Source of the DNA: Bacillus sp. HMF5848 | GTDB lineage: Bacteria > Bacillota > Bacilli > Bacillales > HMF5848 | Direction of reading: 5' to 3' | DNA length: 64,000 nt | NCBI RefSeq assembly: GCF_003944835.1 | Contig: NZ_RWIV01000001.1 | Span: 4,329,501-4,393,500, forward strand | In this document: piece by piece, positions 34,512-43,025 of the stretch | Layout of the letters: each line of letters begins with the position of its first letter | Position numbering within the stretch: the first letter of the stretch is position 1 | Program-made: the position numbers and the translations under genes | The notes under the pieces: generated by a model | The model's input: the letters and a program-made list of their open reading frames with translations, nothing else | Told to the model about the DNA's origin: nothing | Databases searched by the model: none

Positions 34512-36293
34512 TTATTGTGCCCCCTTCACTTTCGTACAGAAAATTTTTGAGAAGCCTAACATTTGGTGCATCTCAATTGCCTTATGACCAGGCATCGGAG
34601 ACTTCCCGTTGTTTTGCTTAATCATATCTTTACGCATGCCCATAAACACATCACCCATTGGGAAATCATTTGGACATACGTGAGTACAGCCACCACAAAC
34701 ATTACATGAATAAGGAATAATTGGATCAATTGTGCCTGTTTCTAAAAATGCTTTAAAAATGTCTTGTGGACACTCGCCATAATCATTCATCATGATACAT
34801 TCATCCATACAGAGTTTACATTCACACTGCAAGCAGCGACCTGCTTCTTTCAAAGCCTGTTCTTCTGTATACCCTAGGTCAGCTTGCACAAAATCCAATT
34901 TTCTTTCTTCTGGACTTCTGAGATTCCCTGACGTGCGAGGTAAGTCCACTGTACCTTTAGGTAGAGGTACATTCAGGTTTGTTTCATATGAATATTCACG
35001 TACAAAATTGCGCCCTTCCGTAAGAGCCTTGCCTTCGAAATATAAACCAATTGATGTTGCAGCCTTTCTACCAAGCGCCATAGCCTGCACAACTATATTT
35101 CCGCCACTAGCGTCACCTGCTACAAATACATTTTCAATATTTGTTGCAAGTGTATCTGCATCAACAACATAGCGACCACCACGCGTTTGCTCTAAAAGTC
35201 CACCTGAAATATCTTCTACTATTTGTCCTGTTGCAAAAATTAAAGTATCTACTTCTAAAGTCATTTCCTCATCAATAAACGTTGGATTAAAACGCCCTTC
35301 TTCATCAAACATTGATTTAACACGCTTTACTTTCACAGAAGAAATCCGACCATTTTCTGAGATTATTTCTTGCGTACCCCAACCATTAACGAACTTTACG
35401 CCTTCTTCTAAAGCTTCTTCTACTTCAAAATGACTAGCTGGTAGCTTCTCTAATTCTTCTAAACTAATTAAATATACTTCTTCTGCACCAATTCTCCATG
35501 ATGAACGTGCACAATCCATCGCAACGTCACCACCGCCAACAACAGCAACGCGCTTGCCTGCTTTCGGGAAAGCGTGAGTTAAACTAATTTCTTTTAAATA
35601 CTCAACAGCATGGAACACACCGTCTGCTTCTACACCAGGTACAGGCGGCTTTGAACCTTTATGCGCACCATGTGCAATAATAACAGCATCATATTGTTCC
35701 TTTAACTGTGCGAATGTGATGTCTTTTCCAATTTCGACACCCATCTTCATCTCAACGCCAAGGTCCTCGAGGTAACTATATTCAAAATCAATTACATCTC
35801 GTGGTAAACGATACTCTGGAATACCAACACGCATCATGCCACCAACAACATGTAGCTTTTCATAAATTGTTACTTCATGACCTTGCCTGCGAAGATCAAT
35901 AGCAGCTTGCGCACCGGCTGGTCCTGCTCCGACTATGCAAACATGTCTGCCAGTAGGCGTTCCAACTGACGTATCCCATAACTCTTTTCTATCCGCTTTT
36001 TCAGCAGCAAATCTCTTTAGGGCTGCAATTGATATTGGTTGAGCGAATTCTTCATTGCGTCGACATACACTTTCACACGGATGAGCACAAATGCGTCCCA
36101 ATGTATTTGGCAAGAATAATTTCTCGCGAATTGTCAATAATGCATCCTCATAGCGACCTAGACCAATTTGCGCAACGTACTTTTTTACATCAGTATGCAT
36201 TGGACAGGTTGCGACACAAAAGGCTTCGTCGTGCCCCATACAGCCATCAACGATTTTCGCAGCTTCATCCTTTACTTTTTGATTAAATTCCAT
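34512..36293 (-). CDS. Fe-S flavoprotein, glutamate-synthase small-subunit-like oxidoreductase
   Basis: 593 residues. N-terminal GltD-type Fe-S region (CVATCPMHTDVKKY, RICAHPCESVCRR), FAD motif VCIVGAGPAGAQAA, NAD(P)H motif VAVVGGGDVAMDCAR, FVAGDASGG, and a C-terminal ferredoxin-like part with CLQCECKLCMDEC and CNVCGGCTHVCPNDF. It probably passes electrons from NAD(P)H to the HdrB-like partner. First gene of its operon, with GAGGTGACA before the ATG and a Rex-like operator 50 bp upstream. True glutamate synthase is excluded by the neighbours and by the extra Fe-S domain. Confidence 0.92.
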   Translation of the reverse strand: MEFNQKVKDEAAKIVDGCMGHDEAFCVATCPMHTDVKKYVAQIGLGRYEDALLTIREKLFLPNTLGRICAHPCESVCRRNEEFAQPISIAALKRFAAEKADRKELWDTSVGTPTGRHVCIVGAGPAGAQAAIDLRRQGHEVTIYEKLHVVGGMMRVGIPEYRLPRDVIDFEYSYLEDLGVEMKMGVEIGKDITFAQLKEQYDAVIIAHGAHKGSKPPVPGVEADGVFHAVEYLKEISLTHAFPKAGKRVAVVGGGDVAMDCARSSWRIGAEEVYLISLEELEKLPASHFEVEEALEEGVKFVNGWGTQEIISENGRISSVKVKRVKSMFDEEGRFNPTFIDEEMTLEVDTLIFATGQIVEDISGGLLEQTRGGRYVVDADTLATNIENVFVAGDASGGNIVVQAMALGRKAATSIGLYFEGKALTEGRNFVREYSYETNLNVPLPKGTVDLPRTSGNLRSPEERKLDFVQADLGYTEEQALKEAGRCLQCECKLCMDECIMMNDYGECPQDIFKAFLETGTIDPIIPYSCNVCGGCTHVCPNDFPMGDVFMGMRKDMIKQNNGKSPMPGHKAIEMHQMLGFSKIFCTKVKGAQ

Positions 36294-36334
36294 ATTGTCA
36301 CCTCTTCACTTTAGGTTTAACCTAGCAGGGTATT

Positions 36335-36352
36335 TTGTGAAGCACTTCACAA
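36335..36352. promoter_or_regulatory. Rex-type operator (Fnr alternative)
   Basis: TTGTGAAGCACTTCACAA has perfect 8-bp arms and fits the Rex consensus TTGTGAANNNNTTCACAA at every fixed position. Fnr-like proteins bind the similar TGTGA-N6-TCACA, so they remain possible. It lies 42-59 bp before the flavoprotein start codon. Confidence 0.75.
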
Positions 36353-36427
36353 TCACCTGTAAAAATAAAATTGCGAATAAATCACAATTCCTTTTAAAGC
36401 TATATGATTAATCGATGTTACCATACT

Positions 36428-36450
36428 TAGTAAGGTAAATACACTTACTA
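36428..36450. promoter_or_regulatory. Inverted repeat of unknown use
   Basis: TAGTAAG-N9-CTTACTA is a perfect dyad, of the size bound by TetR-like proteins, in the 440-base gap upstream of the flavoprotein operon. Apart from this, the Rex-type site and the terminator at 36622, the gap is plain AT-rich DNA. Confidence 0.35.
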
Positions 36451-36621
36451 GTATTACTATAACAGCATTGCTCCGCTTGTGAAGATATTAATTTTGAAAA
36501 GATTGTGTCGATAAAATGGAGGTTTTATTAACATACAAAATACGTTATAAAGTATAAAAAAATACAAACCCTTTATATATAACGGTTTAATTAGTATTAT
36601 CTCTATATGGTATTATATTGT

Positions 36622-36663
36622 AAAAAAAGGAAAAAGTGCTACCTATTTTCAGGACAGCACTTT
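36622..36663 (-). terminator. Terminator of the DUF2269 gene
   Basis: AAAGTGCT / AGCACTTT plus an inner CCT / AGG pair, followed on the minus strand by a T-rich tract. Confidence 0.75.
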
Positions 36664-36736
36664 CTTTCATTTCTATAAATTTATAATCTAAGTTTTCTAA
36701 TAATTCACGAAAGTTTCTTAATCATATTGGCAGCGT

Positions 36737-37192
36737 TTAAAACGGCTTAATAGACATTAAGATAATTAATATAATAGCTGATGAATGTAAAATCATATTG
36801 TAAGGTGCTGTTGTTTTTTGAATTTTAATAAACTCATCTGGTATTTCTTCACTTGAATGATTTGCAATAAGCTGACCCATTTGCTTCATTTTTTTAGGCA
36901 AAATGACCGCTGTAATAGGCTGTACCGCAACATAAATAAGAAGAGAAGCGATATACCAACCTTGTGTAAACAATGCTGGATTAATTAAACCTAAAATTAA
37001 GCCCGTCAACAATAGTGAAATACTACCGATTTTAACCGTTTTTTCAACATTTTTATTAATCTCCATAGCAAATTTAATTTGTGATACTGTTTTTGGATAG
37101 TTCGCTATAATAGGCATCGCAAAACTTGCCCCTAATCCTGCCACTGCCGCAATTACATGAATAAGAACTAACAATCCATAAAGACTCTCCAA
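36737..37192 (-). CDS. DUF2269 family membrane protein
   Basis: About 151 residues, four membrane helices, with LVLIHVIAAVAGLGASFAMP at the start and QPITAVILPKKMKQMG in the middle, as in predicted integral membrane proteins of DUF2269. TTG at 37192 has GGGAGG ten bases upstream; an ATG at 37210 lies on that site. Function unknown. Stands alone between terminators. Confidence 0.75.
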   Translation of the reverse strand: MESLYGLLVLIHVIAAVAGLGASFAMPIIANYPKTVSQIKFAMEINKNVEKTVKIGSISLLLTGLILGLINPALFTQGWYIASLLIYVAVQPITAVILPKKMKQMGQLIANHSSEEIPDEFIKIQKTTAPYNMILHSSAIILIILMSIKPF

Positions 37193-37433
37193 CTTAAAAA
37201 TTCCTCCCATATGTTGATATTTAGTGCTAGTGAATTCGATTTATGTTCTCTATTAAGAACAATTCAACCTGCACTATTTTCTTTTTGATAATTTTACCAT
37301 TTTATTACGTGTGTGAGAAGGGTTTTTGTCACAAATTCGTCACTTTTATCTACCAACTGAACCGCAAGGTACTACTTATAACATAAGGCTTTTATCACTA
37401 AAATCAAGTAGACCTGACACTTAGCTTTATACT

Positions 37434-37465
37434 AAAAAACCAGTCTAGCTATAACTAAACTGGTT
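37434..37465 (-). terminator. Terminator of the esterase gene
   Basis: AACCAGT / ACTGGTT stem shortly after the stop, followed on the minus strand by six T residues. Confidence 0.8.
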
Positions 37466-37477
37466 AATAAAAATTTT

Positions 37478-38221
37478 TTATATGAATTCTTTTATAAAAG
37501 CAATCGACTTATCTATAACAATCTTCTGATCGTAATCAAGTGTTGCGACATGGTAGCTATTAGAAAGATGCACCAATTCTTTTCGCGAGGACTGAATGGA
37601 ATCGTAAATAATTTGAGAATTATTTGGTGGGACAACATGATCCTCATCCGAGACAAATATTAAGGCCGGACATGTAATAGTTGGTAACTTTTCTTTTACT
37701 ATCGTCATTAATTTTACTAGCTCGCTAATTGACTTAACTGGTGTTTTATCATATGTAAGTTCTCTAGCATCGGGATTCTTTAAGTCTGAACCGATTGCAT
37801 CTAGATATCGAACACCTTCCAGCTGCTCAGTGGCGGATAAATCAGGAATATCGATGGCCGCATTGATAGGGATGATAGCACGAATATCAGGGTGGTGCTC
37901 CGCCATGTATAACGTTAATGTGCCTCCCATTGATAACCCGGTTACAAAAATAACCTCACAGCGTTCACGAAGCCATGATAACCCAGACTCTATAGAAGCA
38001 ATCCAGTCCTCAAAAGCTGTTTGCTCCATATCCTCATAGTGTGTGCCGTGTCCTTTTAAGCGAGGACCACATACAGTGTATCCTTCTTTTGCATAGGCCT
38101 CGCCAAGTGGACGCATACTTTGTGTCGTACCTGTAAAGCCGTGAGATACTAACACACCTACTTTGTTTCCTTCAAAGTAAAATGGTTCTGCCTCTAACAA
38201 CACCGGAAATTTTTCTTCCAT
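37478..38221 (-). CDS. Alpha/beta hydrolase, Est30-type carboxylesterase
   Basis: 247 residues. Oxyanion region VSHGFTGTTQSMRPL, nucleophile Ser in GLSMGG, acid Asp in SDEDHVVPP and His in SYHVATLD complete the triad. The short cap and overall size match the thermostable Est30/YvaK monoacylglycerol or carboxylesterases of Bacillus and Geobacillus. Cytosolic. Transcribed after the DUF1836 gene in the same direction with a 68-nt gap. Confidence 0.9.
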   Translation of the reverse strand: MEEKFPVLLEAEPFYFEGNKVGVLVSHGFTGTTQSMRPLGEAYAKEGYTVCGPRLKGHGTHYEDMEQTAFEDWIASIESGLSWLRERCEVIFVTGLSMGGTLTLYMAEHHPDIRAIIPINAAIDIPDLSATEQLEGVRYLDAIGSDLKNPDARELTYDKTPVKSISELVKLMTIVKEKLPTITCPALIFVSDEDHVVPPNNSQIIYDSIQSSRKELVHLSNSYHVATLDYDQKIVIDKSIAFIKEFI

Positions 38222-38289
38222 CAGTAAACCTCCTTCTTTATGTTAGCGCTTTCACATAAATATTCTACATGAGTTTCCATATTCCCTTT

Positions 38290-38847
38290 TTATAGCTCGA
38301 GCTGATCAACCAACTTTTCTGCCATACGTCTATATAGACTACTCATATGTACAAAGGAAGCTATTAACAGGAGCGTTTCGGCAGACTCCTGGCTATCTGG
38401 CGATACATTCTCAACGGTTGCTTCAATCGCAAGCTGTCGTTTCTCTAAATCTTCCACAAAACCCCTCGACTGATCGGCTATAAGCTCTAAATATTTTTTA
38501 TACAATTGCTCAATATTAATAGCCTCATTTTCGTGAATACTAGTGAGAATTGCCTTAATATCATTTATAGATAGAGCTCCTTTCAACTGATATATAAGGC
38601 TAATAAAGATAATATGCTCTCGGGTGTATTTTTTATTTTGGATTGGCGGAAGCAGTTTGTCCTTTGCATAATTATTAATCATCGTCTTTGTCAGTATCTT
38701 ATCTTTTTCACTTCGTTTAGTGGTTTTGTATGTATTTTCGAATAGTTGAATAACCTGATCCATATACAAATCTAGGTTTGGAATATCATCTAGTGAAATA
38801 TTTTTTTGTAAATCTAGCTCTGAGATAAGTTGTTTTATATCCGTCAA
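38290..38847 (-). CDS. DUF1836 domain protein, MerR-like fold regulator candidate
   Basis: 185 residues. The block LDLYMDQVIQLFENT then ILTKTMINNYAKDKLLPPIQNKKYTREHI is typical of DUF1836 and resembles a winged helix of the MerR type. TTG at 38847 follows GAGGGATTATA. Probably a small DNA-binding protein; its target is unknown, but the divergent hemolysin III gene and the following esterase are candidates. Confidence 0.8.
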   Translation of the reverse strand: MTDIKQLISELDLQKNISLDDIPNLDLYMDQVIQLFENTYKTTKRSEKDKILTKTMINNYAKDKLLPPIQNKKYTREHIIFISLIYQLKGALSINDIKAILTSIHENEAINIEQLYKKYLELIADQSRGFVEDLEKRQLAIEATVENVSPDSQESAETLLLIASFVHMSSLYRRMAEKLVDQLEL

Positions 38848-38979
38848 TATAATCCCTCATTGTATGTTAGTACATAATATTATACACCATTTTAAAGCTA
38901 CATTGACTATATTTTAAATAACATGTATCATGATATATAGTAACAATAACTACATGATATCGTAAGGGGTGTTTGATTA

Positions 38980-39633
38980 GTGGATATTAAGCAGTTTGTT
39001 CGTGAACCTATTAATGGATTTACACATTTAGCAGGCGCTATTTTAGCTTGCATCGGTTTAATTGCTTTAGTGATAAAAGCGTCGATAACCACACAATCTG
39101 CTCTTGCTATTACAGCTGTCACTATATTTGGCATTAGTATGATTTTATTGTACTCAGCTTCTGCTACATATCACATGATAATAGCTAGAGATAAGGTTAT
39201 CTCTATATTAAGACGTCTAGACCACTCTATGATTTTCATATTAATCATGGGTACATATACACCTTTTAGCTTAATTAGTCTTCAAGGTACCACTGGGTGG
39301 ATACTATTCTCCATTGTTGTTAGTATCGCTACTTTCGGCGTGCTTTTCAAGATGGTCTGGTTTCATTGTCCGAGATGGCTCTCTACCATGTTATATATTG
39401 CTATGGGCTGGATCGCGGTCTTCTTTATGTCACCTCTAGCAGCTAAGCTAACATTTAATGGTGTAATGCTTCTAGTCTTTGGTGGTGTTATTTATACAAT
39501 AGGTGGCGTCATATATTGGCTCAAGCCAAACTTTTTAAACTTTAAACACCTTGGATTTCATGAGATATTTCACATATTTATCCTTTTAGGTAGTTTGGCT
39601 CATTACTTCTGTATATATTATTTTGTTCTTTAA
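38980..39633 (+). CDS. Hemolysin III / TrhA family membrane protein (PAQR-type)
   Basis: 217 residues, seven membrane helices. Motifs REPINGFTHLAGAIL, SASATYHM, LRRLDHSMIFILIMGTYTPF and LGFHEIFHIFILLGSLAHYF place the metal-binding Ser, His and Asp residues of the YplQ/TrhA family. Members act in membrane energetics or lipid homeostasis more than as toxins. GTG at 38980 follows AAGGGGTG. Confidence 0.92.
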   Translation: MDIKQFVREPINGFTHLAGAILACIGLIALVIKASITTQSALAITAVTIFGISMILLYSASATYHMIIARDKVISILRRLDHSMIFILIMGTYTPFSLISLQGTTGWILFSIVVSIATFGVLFKMVWFHCPRWLSTMLYIAMGWIAVFFMSPLAAKLTFNGVMLLVFGGVIYTIGGVIYWLKPNFLNFKHLGFHEIFHIFILLGSLAHYFCIYYFVL

Positions 39634-39661
39634 AGATGTAGCTTCTTGCTACATCTTTTTT
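39634..39661 (+). terminator. Terminator of the hemolysin III gene
   Basis: Perfect 9-bp stem AGATGTAGC / GCTACATCT with a TTCTT loop and a T-run. Confidence 0.9.
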
Positions 39662-39811
39662 GTATGCTCAGACAATTATGTACAAAGACTATACTGAAAG
39701 AGGTTCATGTATAAAGACGATAAATTATGAGTTATTAGAGTTAGTCACACTTTTTATTTGCAATATATGGATTTGCAAACAAATAAAACAATTTAAAAGG
39801 AACGATATAAT

Positions 39812-40333
39812 TTGCATGTAGCACTAGCGATTATTTCAATAATAGCCGTTTGGATTAGAGGAGATTGGCGGAAGTGGGAAACATATTTCCCGACAATGAT
39901 GTATTTTGCCGTTGGGAACTTAACGTATAATTTTTTATGCGCTAGTTACTTTTTATGGCGATTAAACCCGGATACTTTATCAAATCATACCTTAACAGAG
40001 ATGCTATACACATTTATTACTTTTCCGCTAACAGCACTTATGTTTTTAGCAAGATATCCCGAAAACGAGACACGTTGGAAAGTATTTAAACACTATTTGG
40101 CATGGGTCTCGATATATGTTTTCGTTGAGCTCATATTAGTATTCACAAATGGAATACTTTACAAATATGGCTGGAACCTTGTATGGTCTGCCATCTTCGA
40201 CATTTTAATGTTCCCTATGCTTAGATTATTCTCAAAAAAACCATTGTTAGCATTAGTCCTATCCGTCCCCATTGCATTTGTTTGGATTTGGTTGTTTGAT
40301 GTACCTGTACATATACCGGTTGAGGATCGATGA
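39812..40333 (+). CDS. CBO0543-type membrane protein of unknown function
   Basis: 173 residues with five hydrophobic segments and the motif WRKWETYFPTMMYFAVGNLTYN near the start, which I associate with the CBO0543 family of Firmicutes. TTG at 39812 follows AAAAGGAACG. No neighbours in the same unit. A long imperfect hairpin (GGGGCAAGTTTA / TAAACTGGCAGCTGCCCC) lies at 40337-40399 after the stop. Confidence 0.7.
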   Translation: MHVALAIISIIAVWIRGDWRKWETYFPTMMYFAVGNLTYNFLCASYFLWRLNPDTLSNHTLTEMLYTFITFPLTALMFLARYPENETRWKVFKHYLAWVSIYVFVELILVFTNGILYKYGWNLVWSAIFDILMFPMLRLFSKKPLLALVLSVPIAFVWIWLFDVPVHIPVEDR

Positions 40334-40408
40334 AACGGGGCAAGTTTAGAGTGGTTAGTATTGTGGAGAGTTGATCTATGCTTAAACTGGCAGCTGCCCC
40401 TTATTACT

Positions 40409-40738
40409 TTAATATTTATTTTTTTTATTAAAATGTGCTTGAATTTGCCCTTTTAATTCATTATTTCTTGCTCTGTACTTACTGTTATGACTATGCTCAT
40501 TTGAAAATTCCTGCTTAATCTCTTGTGTGCTTACACCATCCTCACGCTTGTTCGCAATTGCAATGAGCTGTTCTACATCGAAGAAGGAGTATAAACGGTT
40601 TCCTTTTTCTGTTCTTTCTGGAAAAATCAATTGTCTTTCTTCATAATAACGAATTTGCCTTTCTGTTAGTCCGGTTAACTGACTGACAACTCCAATTGAA
40701 ATCACTTTTCTCTTTTTATACGAAGCCTCACTTTCCAC
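40409..40738 (-). CDS. tnrA: Nitrogen regulator TnrA, MerR family
   Basis: 109 residues. The helix-turn-helix region KVISIGVVSQLTGLTERQIRYYEE and NRLYSFFDVEQLIAIANKRE is shared with GlnR, but the end LKGQIQAHFNKKNKY matches the TnrA C-terminus that contacts glutamine synthetase. TnrA turns on nitrogen-scavenging genes when glutamine is low. Two perfect TnrA boxes lie upstream, as expected for autoregulation. Confidence 0.92.
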   Translation of the reverse strand: MESEASYKKRKVISIGVVSQLTGLTERQIRYYEERQLIFPERTEKGNRLYSFFDVEQLIAIANKREDGVSTQEIKQEFSNEHSHNSKYRARNNELKGQIQAHFNKKNKY

Positions 40739-40817
40739 AGTTTCACCCCTAGCTGTGTTGTTCGTTTATAGTTTTATAAACATTATATACTTTTAAAGGG
40801 GGATAACGCATTACTTA

Positions 40818-40877
40818 TGTTATATTTTCTTACATGAAATACATATTTTTAAAATAACTATGTTAAACATTCTTACA
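40818..40877. promoter_or_regulatory. Two TnrA boxes in the tnrA divergent promoter region
   Basis: TGTTATATTTTCTTACA (40818-40834) and TGTTAAACATTCTTACA (40861-40877) both fit TGTNA-N7-TNACA perfectly; centres are 43 bp apart. One probably serves tnrA and the other the divergent small gene. Confidence 0.85.
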
Positions 40878-40941
40878 AAACAGATGAATAATTTCCGGAT
40901 GATAGCTACACTGTTAAAAAAGCAAAGGGTGAGTGAACTTT

Positions 40942-41145
40942 ATGGAGACTGACAACCTTAACGAATTCCTCGAAAAAAATGATTGGCTATCACTAATTGA
41001 ACATAAACAAACAGCGCCTGAAATAGCGCACGCAATTATTATGTTAGATATTGTGCGAGATCAAATGTGGGAGCAGCTTCTGAGTCATGCTGGACATAGA
41101 GCTTTTGATATTCTACGTTATTACCAAAACAACGTACAGCGTTAA
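40942..41145 (+). CDS. Small soluble protein, probably TnrA-regulated
   Basis: 67 residues, METDNLNEFLEKNDWLSLIE at the start and DQMWEQLLSHAGHRAFDILR later, helical and without membrane segments. ATG at 40942 has GGTGAG eight bases before; a GTG at 40933 sits on that site. It is divergent from tnrA across two TnrA boxes. In B. subtilis tnrA is also divergent from a TnrA-controlled small-protein operon (ykzB-ykoL), but I cannot claim orthology. Confidence 0.6.
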   Translation: METDNLNEFLEKNDWLSLIEHKQTAPEIAHAIIMLDIVRDQMWEQLLSHAGHRAFDILRYYQNNVQR

Positions 41146-41253
41146 GTTAAGCTTACCTGCAGACTTCAGGAGTTTCATTCCCCCTTGACGAATACAAATA
41201 CATCATATAGATTTTAATACAATAACACTTTACTAGAAAAAAGGGGTATTTTC

Positions 41254-42903
41254 ATGCTTTCATGTCGCGATGAGGTTCTTGCACTAACTAAACAACTTGT
41301 TCATATAGAAAGTGTTGTGAATACTGACGGCGAAAAAGTTATGGCGCACTCATTATTTACACTTATTTCTTCTTTTCCGTACTTTATTGAAAACCCCAGT
41401 TACGTTGCTTTACACGAAACAAAGGATGACATTCATGAAAGATATAATGTTTTAGCGTTTGTAAAAGGAAAAAAAGGAAACAGCAATCGCACTGTGATTT
41501 TAATGGGGCATATGGATACAGTTGGTATCGACGATTTCACTCAATTGAAAGACATTGCTTGCTCACCGGATGAATTAATGGCCGCTTTAGAACATGACAT
41601 TATACCTGATAATGCAAAAGAGCATTTACAATCAGGGGATTGGTTGTTTGGCCGAGGTGTGTTAGATATGAAAAGTGGTGTAGCTAGCCATCTATATCTT
41701 TTAAAATATTATTCCGAACACCCTGAGGAGTTAGATGGGAATATCGTTTTTTTATCTGAATGCGATGAGGAAGACAGTTCACATGGCATTTTATCTGCAC
41801 TTTCCACATTAAAGCAATGGCAACATGAACATAACTTTCACTATGTTGCAGCTATTAATGCGGATTTTGTTGCACCTCGTTTCGAGGGAGATACGAACCG
41901 CTATATATACAAAGGAACTGTCGGGAAATTACTGCCTTCATTTTTCATAACAGGCTCTGAGACGCATGTGGGGTCTTGCTTTGAAGGGATAGATCCAAAC
42001 TTTATTGCAGCTGAATTAACTAAACAAATAAACTATAATACTGACCTATGCGATGAAGCGCATGGTGAAATAACTGTACCTCCGGTTTCTTTAAAGCAGA
42101 CTGATTTAAAGCCGACATACTCCGTGCAAACGGCGCTTGCAGCTTATGTTTATTACAACTTTTTTATACATTCATGGTCTCCTAAAGACGTACTTTCACT
42201 TTTAAAAGAACAGGCTTCTATTGCCTTTAACAATGCACTCAACGAATTTAACGAAAGAGCCAAGCAATATGCTACTCTCAGCGGAGATGTTGCAACGCCA
42301 TACCAGTGGGAGCCTCGCGTTTATACGTATGAAGAAATGGAACAGCTTCTGATAGATGAGTATGGTGATATGTACACGACACACATGAACAGCTTTAAAG
42401 AGGACCTTATGTATGATGAATCGTTAGATACAAGAATGTTTGCTGCAAAAGTGGTGGAAGAGGCTTGGCAATGGATGAAAAATAAAAGTCCAGCGATTAT
42501 TATTTTTTATTCATCTTTATATTCACCGCGCATCGAAATTAGTGGAAAAACAGCCGAGGAATTAACATTGATCCAGGCCTTAGATGATGCTGTTGAAGCA
42601 ATGCAACCATTTTATAAACACCCTATTGTAACACGAAGTTTCTTCCCTTATATTTCTGATATGAGCTTTGTTGCGTTAAGTGATGATAAGCAAGGGATTG
42701 ATGCTGTTACTAAAAATAACCCTGGATGGGGTACTAAGCACGTTGTAAATTATGAGCAAATTCGTGATATAAATGTGCCGGTTATTAATATCGGTCCCTA
42801 TGGTATGGATGCTCACAAAAAGTTAGAACGCATGGAAATGACTTATTCTTTAGAGATCGTTCCAAACCTAACGAAAAAAGTTATCGACGGCATTTTAACA
42901 TAG
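41254..42903 (+). CDS. rocB: M20-family hydrolase of arginine utilisation, RocB-like
   Basis: 549 residues, the long M20 form typical of RocB. Zinc-site motifs HMDTVG, GRGVLDMKSGVASHL and ECDEEDSS are present; GTVGKLLPSFFITGSETHVG is the dimerisation-domain start. RocB is needed for arginine use in B. subtilis, probably as a deacylase or peptidase; its exact reaction is unclear. AAAAGGGG precedes the ATG. Placement next to tnrA fits a nitrogen role. Confidence 0.88.
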   Translation: MLSCRDEVLALTKQLVHIESVVNTDGEKVMAHSLFTLISSFPYFIENPSYVALHETKDDIHERYNVLAFVKGKKGNSNRTVILMGHMDTVGIDDFTQLKDIACSPDELMAALEHDIIPDNAKEHLQSGDWLFGRGVLDMKSGVASHLYLLKYYSEHPEELDGNIVFLSECDEEDSSHGILSALSTLKQWQHEHNFHYVAAINADFVAPRFEGDTNRYIYKGTVGKLLPSFFITGSETHVGSCFEGIDPNFIAAELTKQINYNTDLCDEAHGEITVPPVSLKQTDLKPTYSVQTALAAYVYYNFFIHSWSPKDVLSLLKEQASIAFNNALNEFNERAKQYATLSGDVATPYQWEPRVYTYEEMEQLLIDEYGDMYTTHMNSFKEDLMYDESLDTRMFAAKVVEEAWQWMKNKSPAIIIFYSSLYSPRIEISGKTAEELTLIQALDDAVEAMQPFYKHPIVTRSFFPYISDMSFVALSDDKQGIDAVTKNNPGWGTKHVVNYEQIRDINVPVINIGPYGMDAHKKLERMEMTYSLEIVPNLTKKVIDGILT

Positions 42904-42906
42904 CGA

Positions 42907-42937
42907 AAGAGGCTGTAATTTCAGCCTCTTCTTTTTT
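42907..42937 (+). terminator. Terminator of rocB
   Basis: Perfect 9-bp stem AAGAGGCTG / CAGCCTCTT followed by six T residues. Confidence 0.9.
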
Positions 42938-43025
42938 AGCTTTTAAGAAAAGTTTATACTTTCCTAATGCATAAGTGTAACTACGCCTCTGTCTCCGCAT
43001 TAAGGCTTGCCAATCGGTGTTTTTC

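Noticed and set aside
34512-36293. True glutamate synthase small subunit
   Set aside because: No large subunit nearby, an extra C-terminal Fe-S domain is present, and the gene is fused in operon with an HdrB-like protein.
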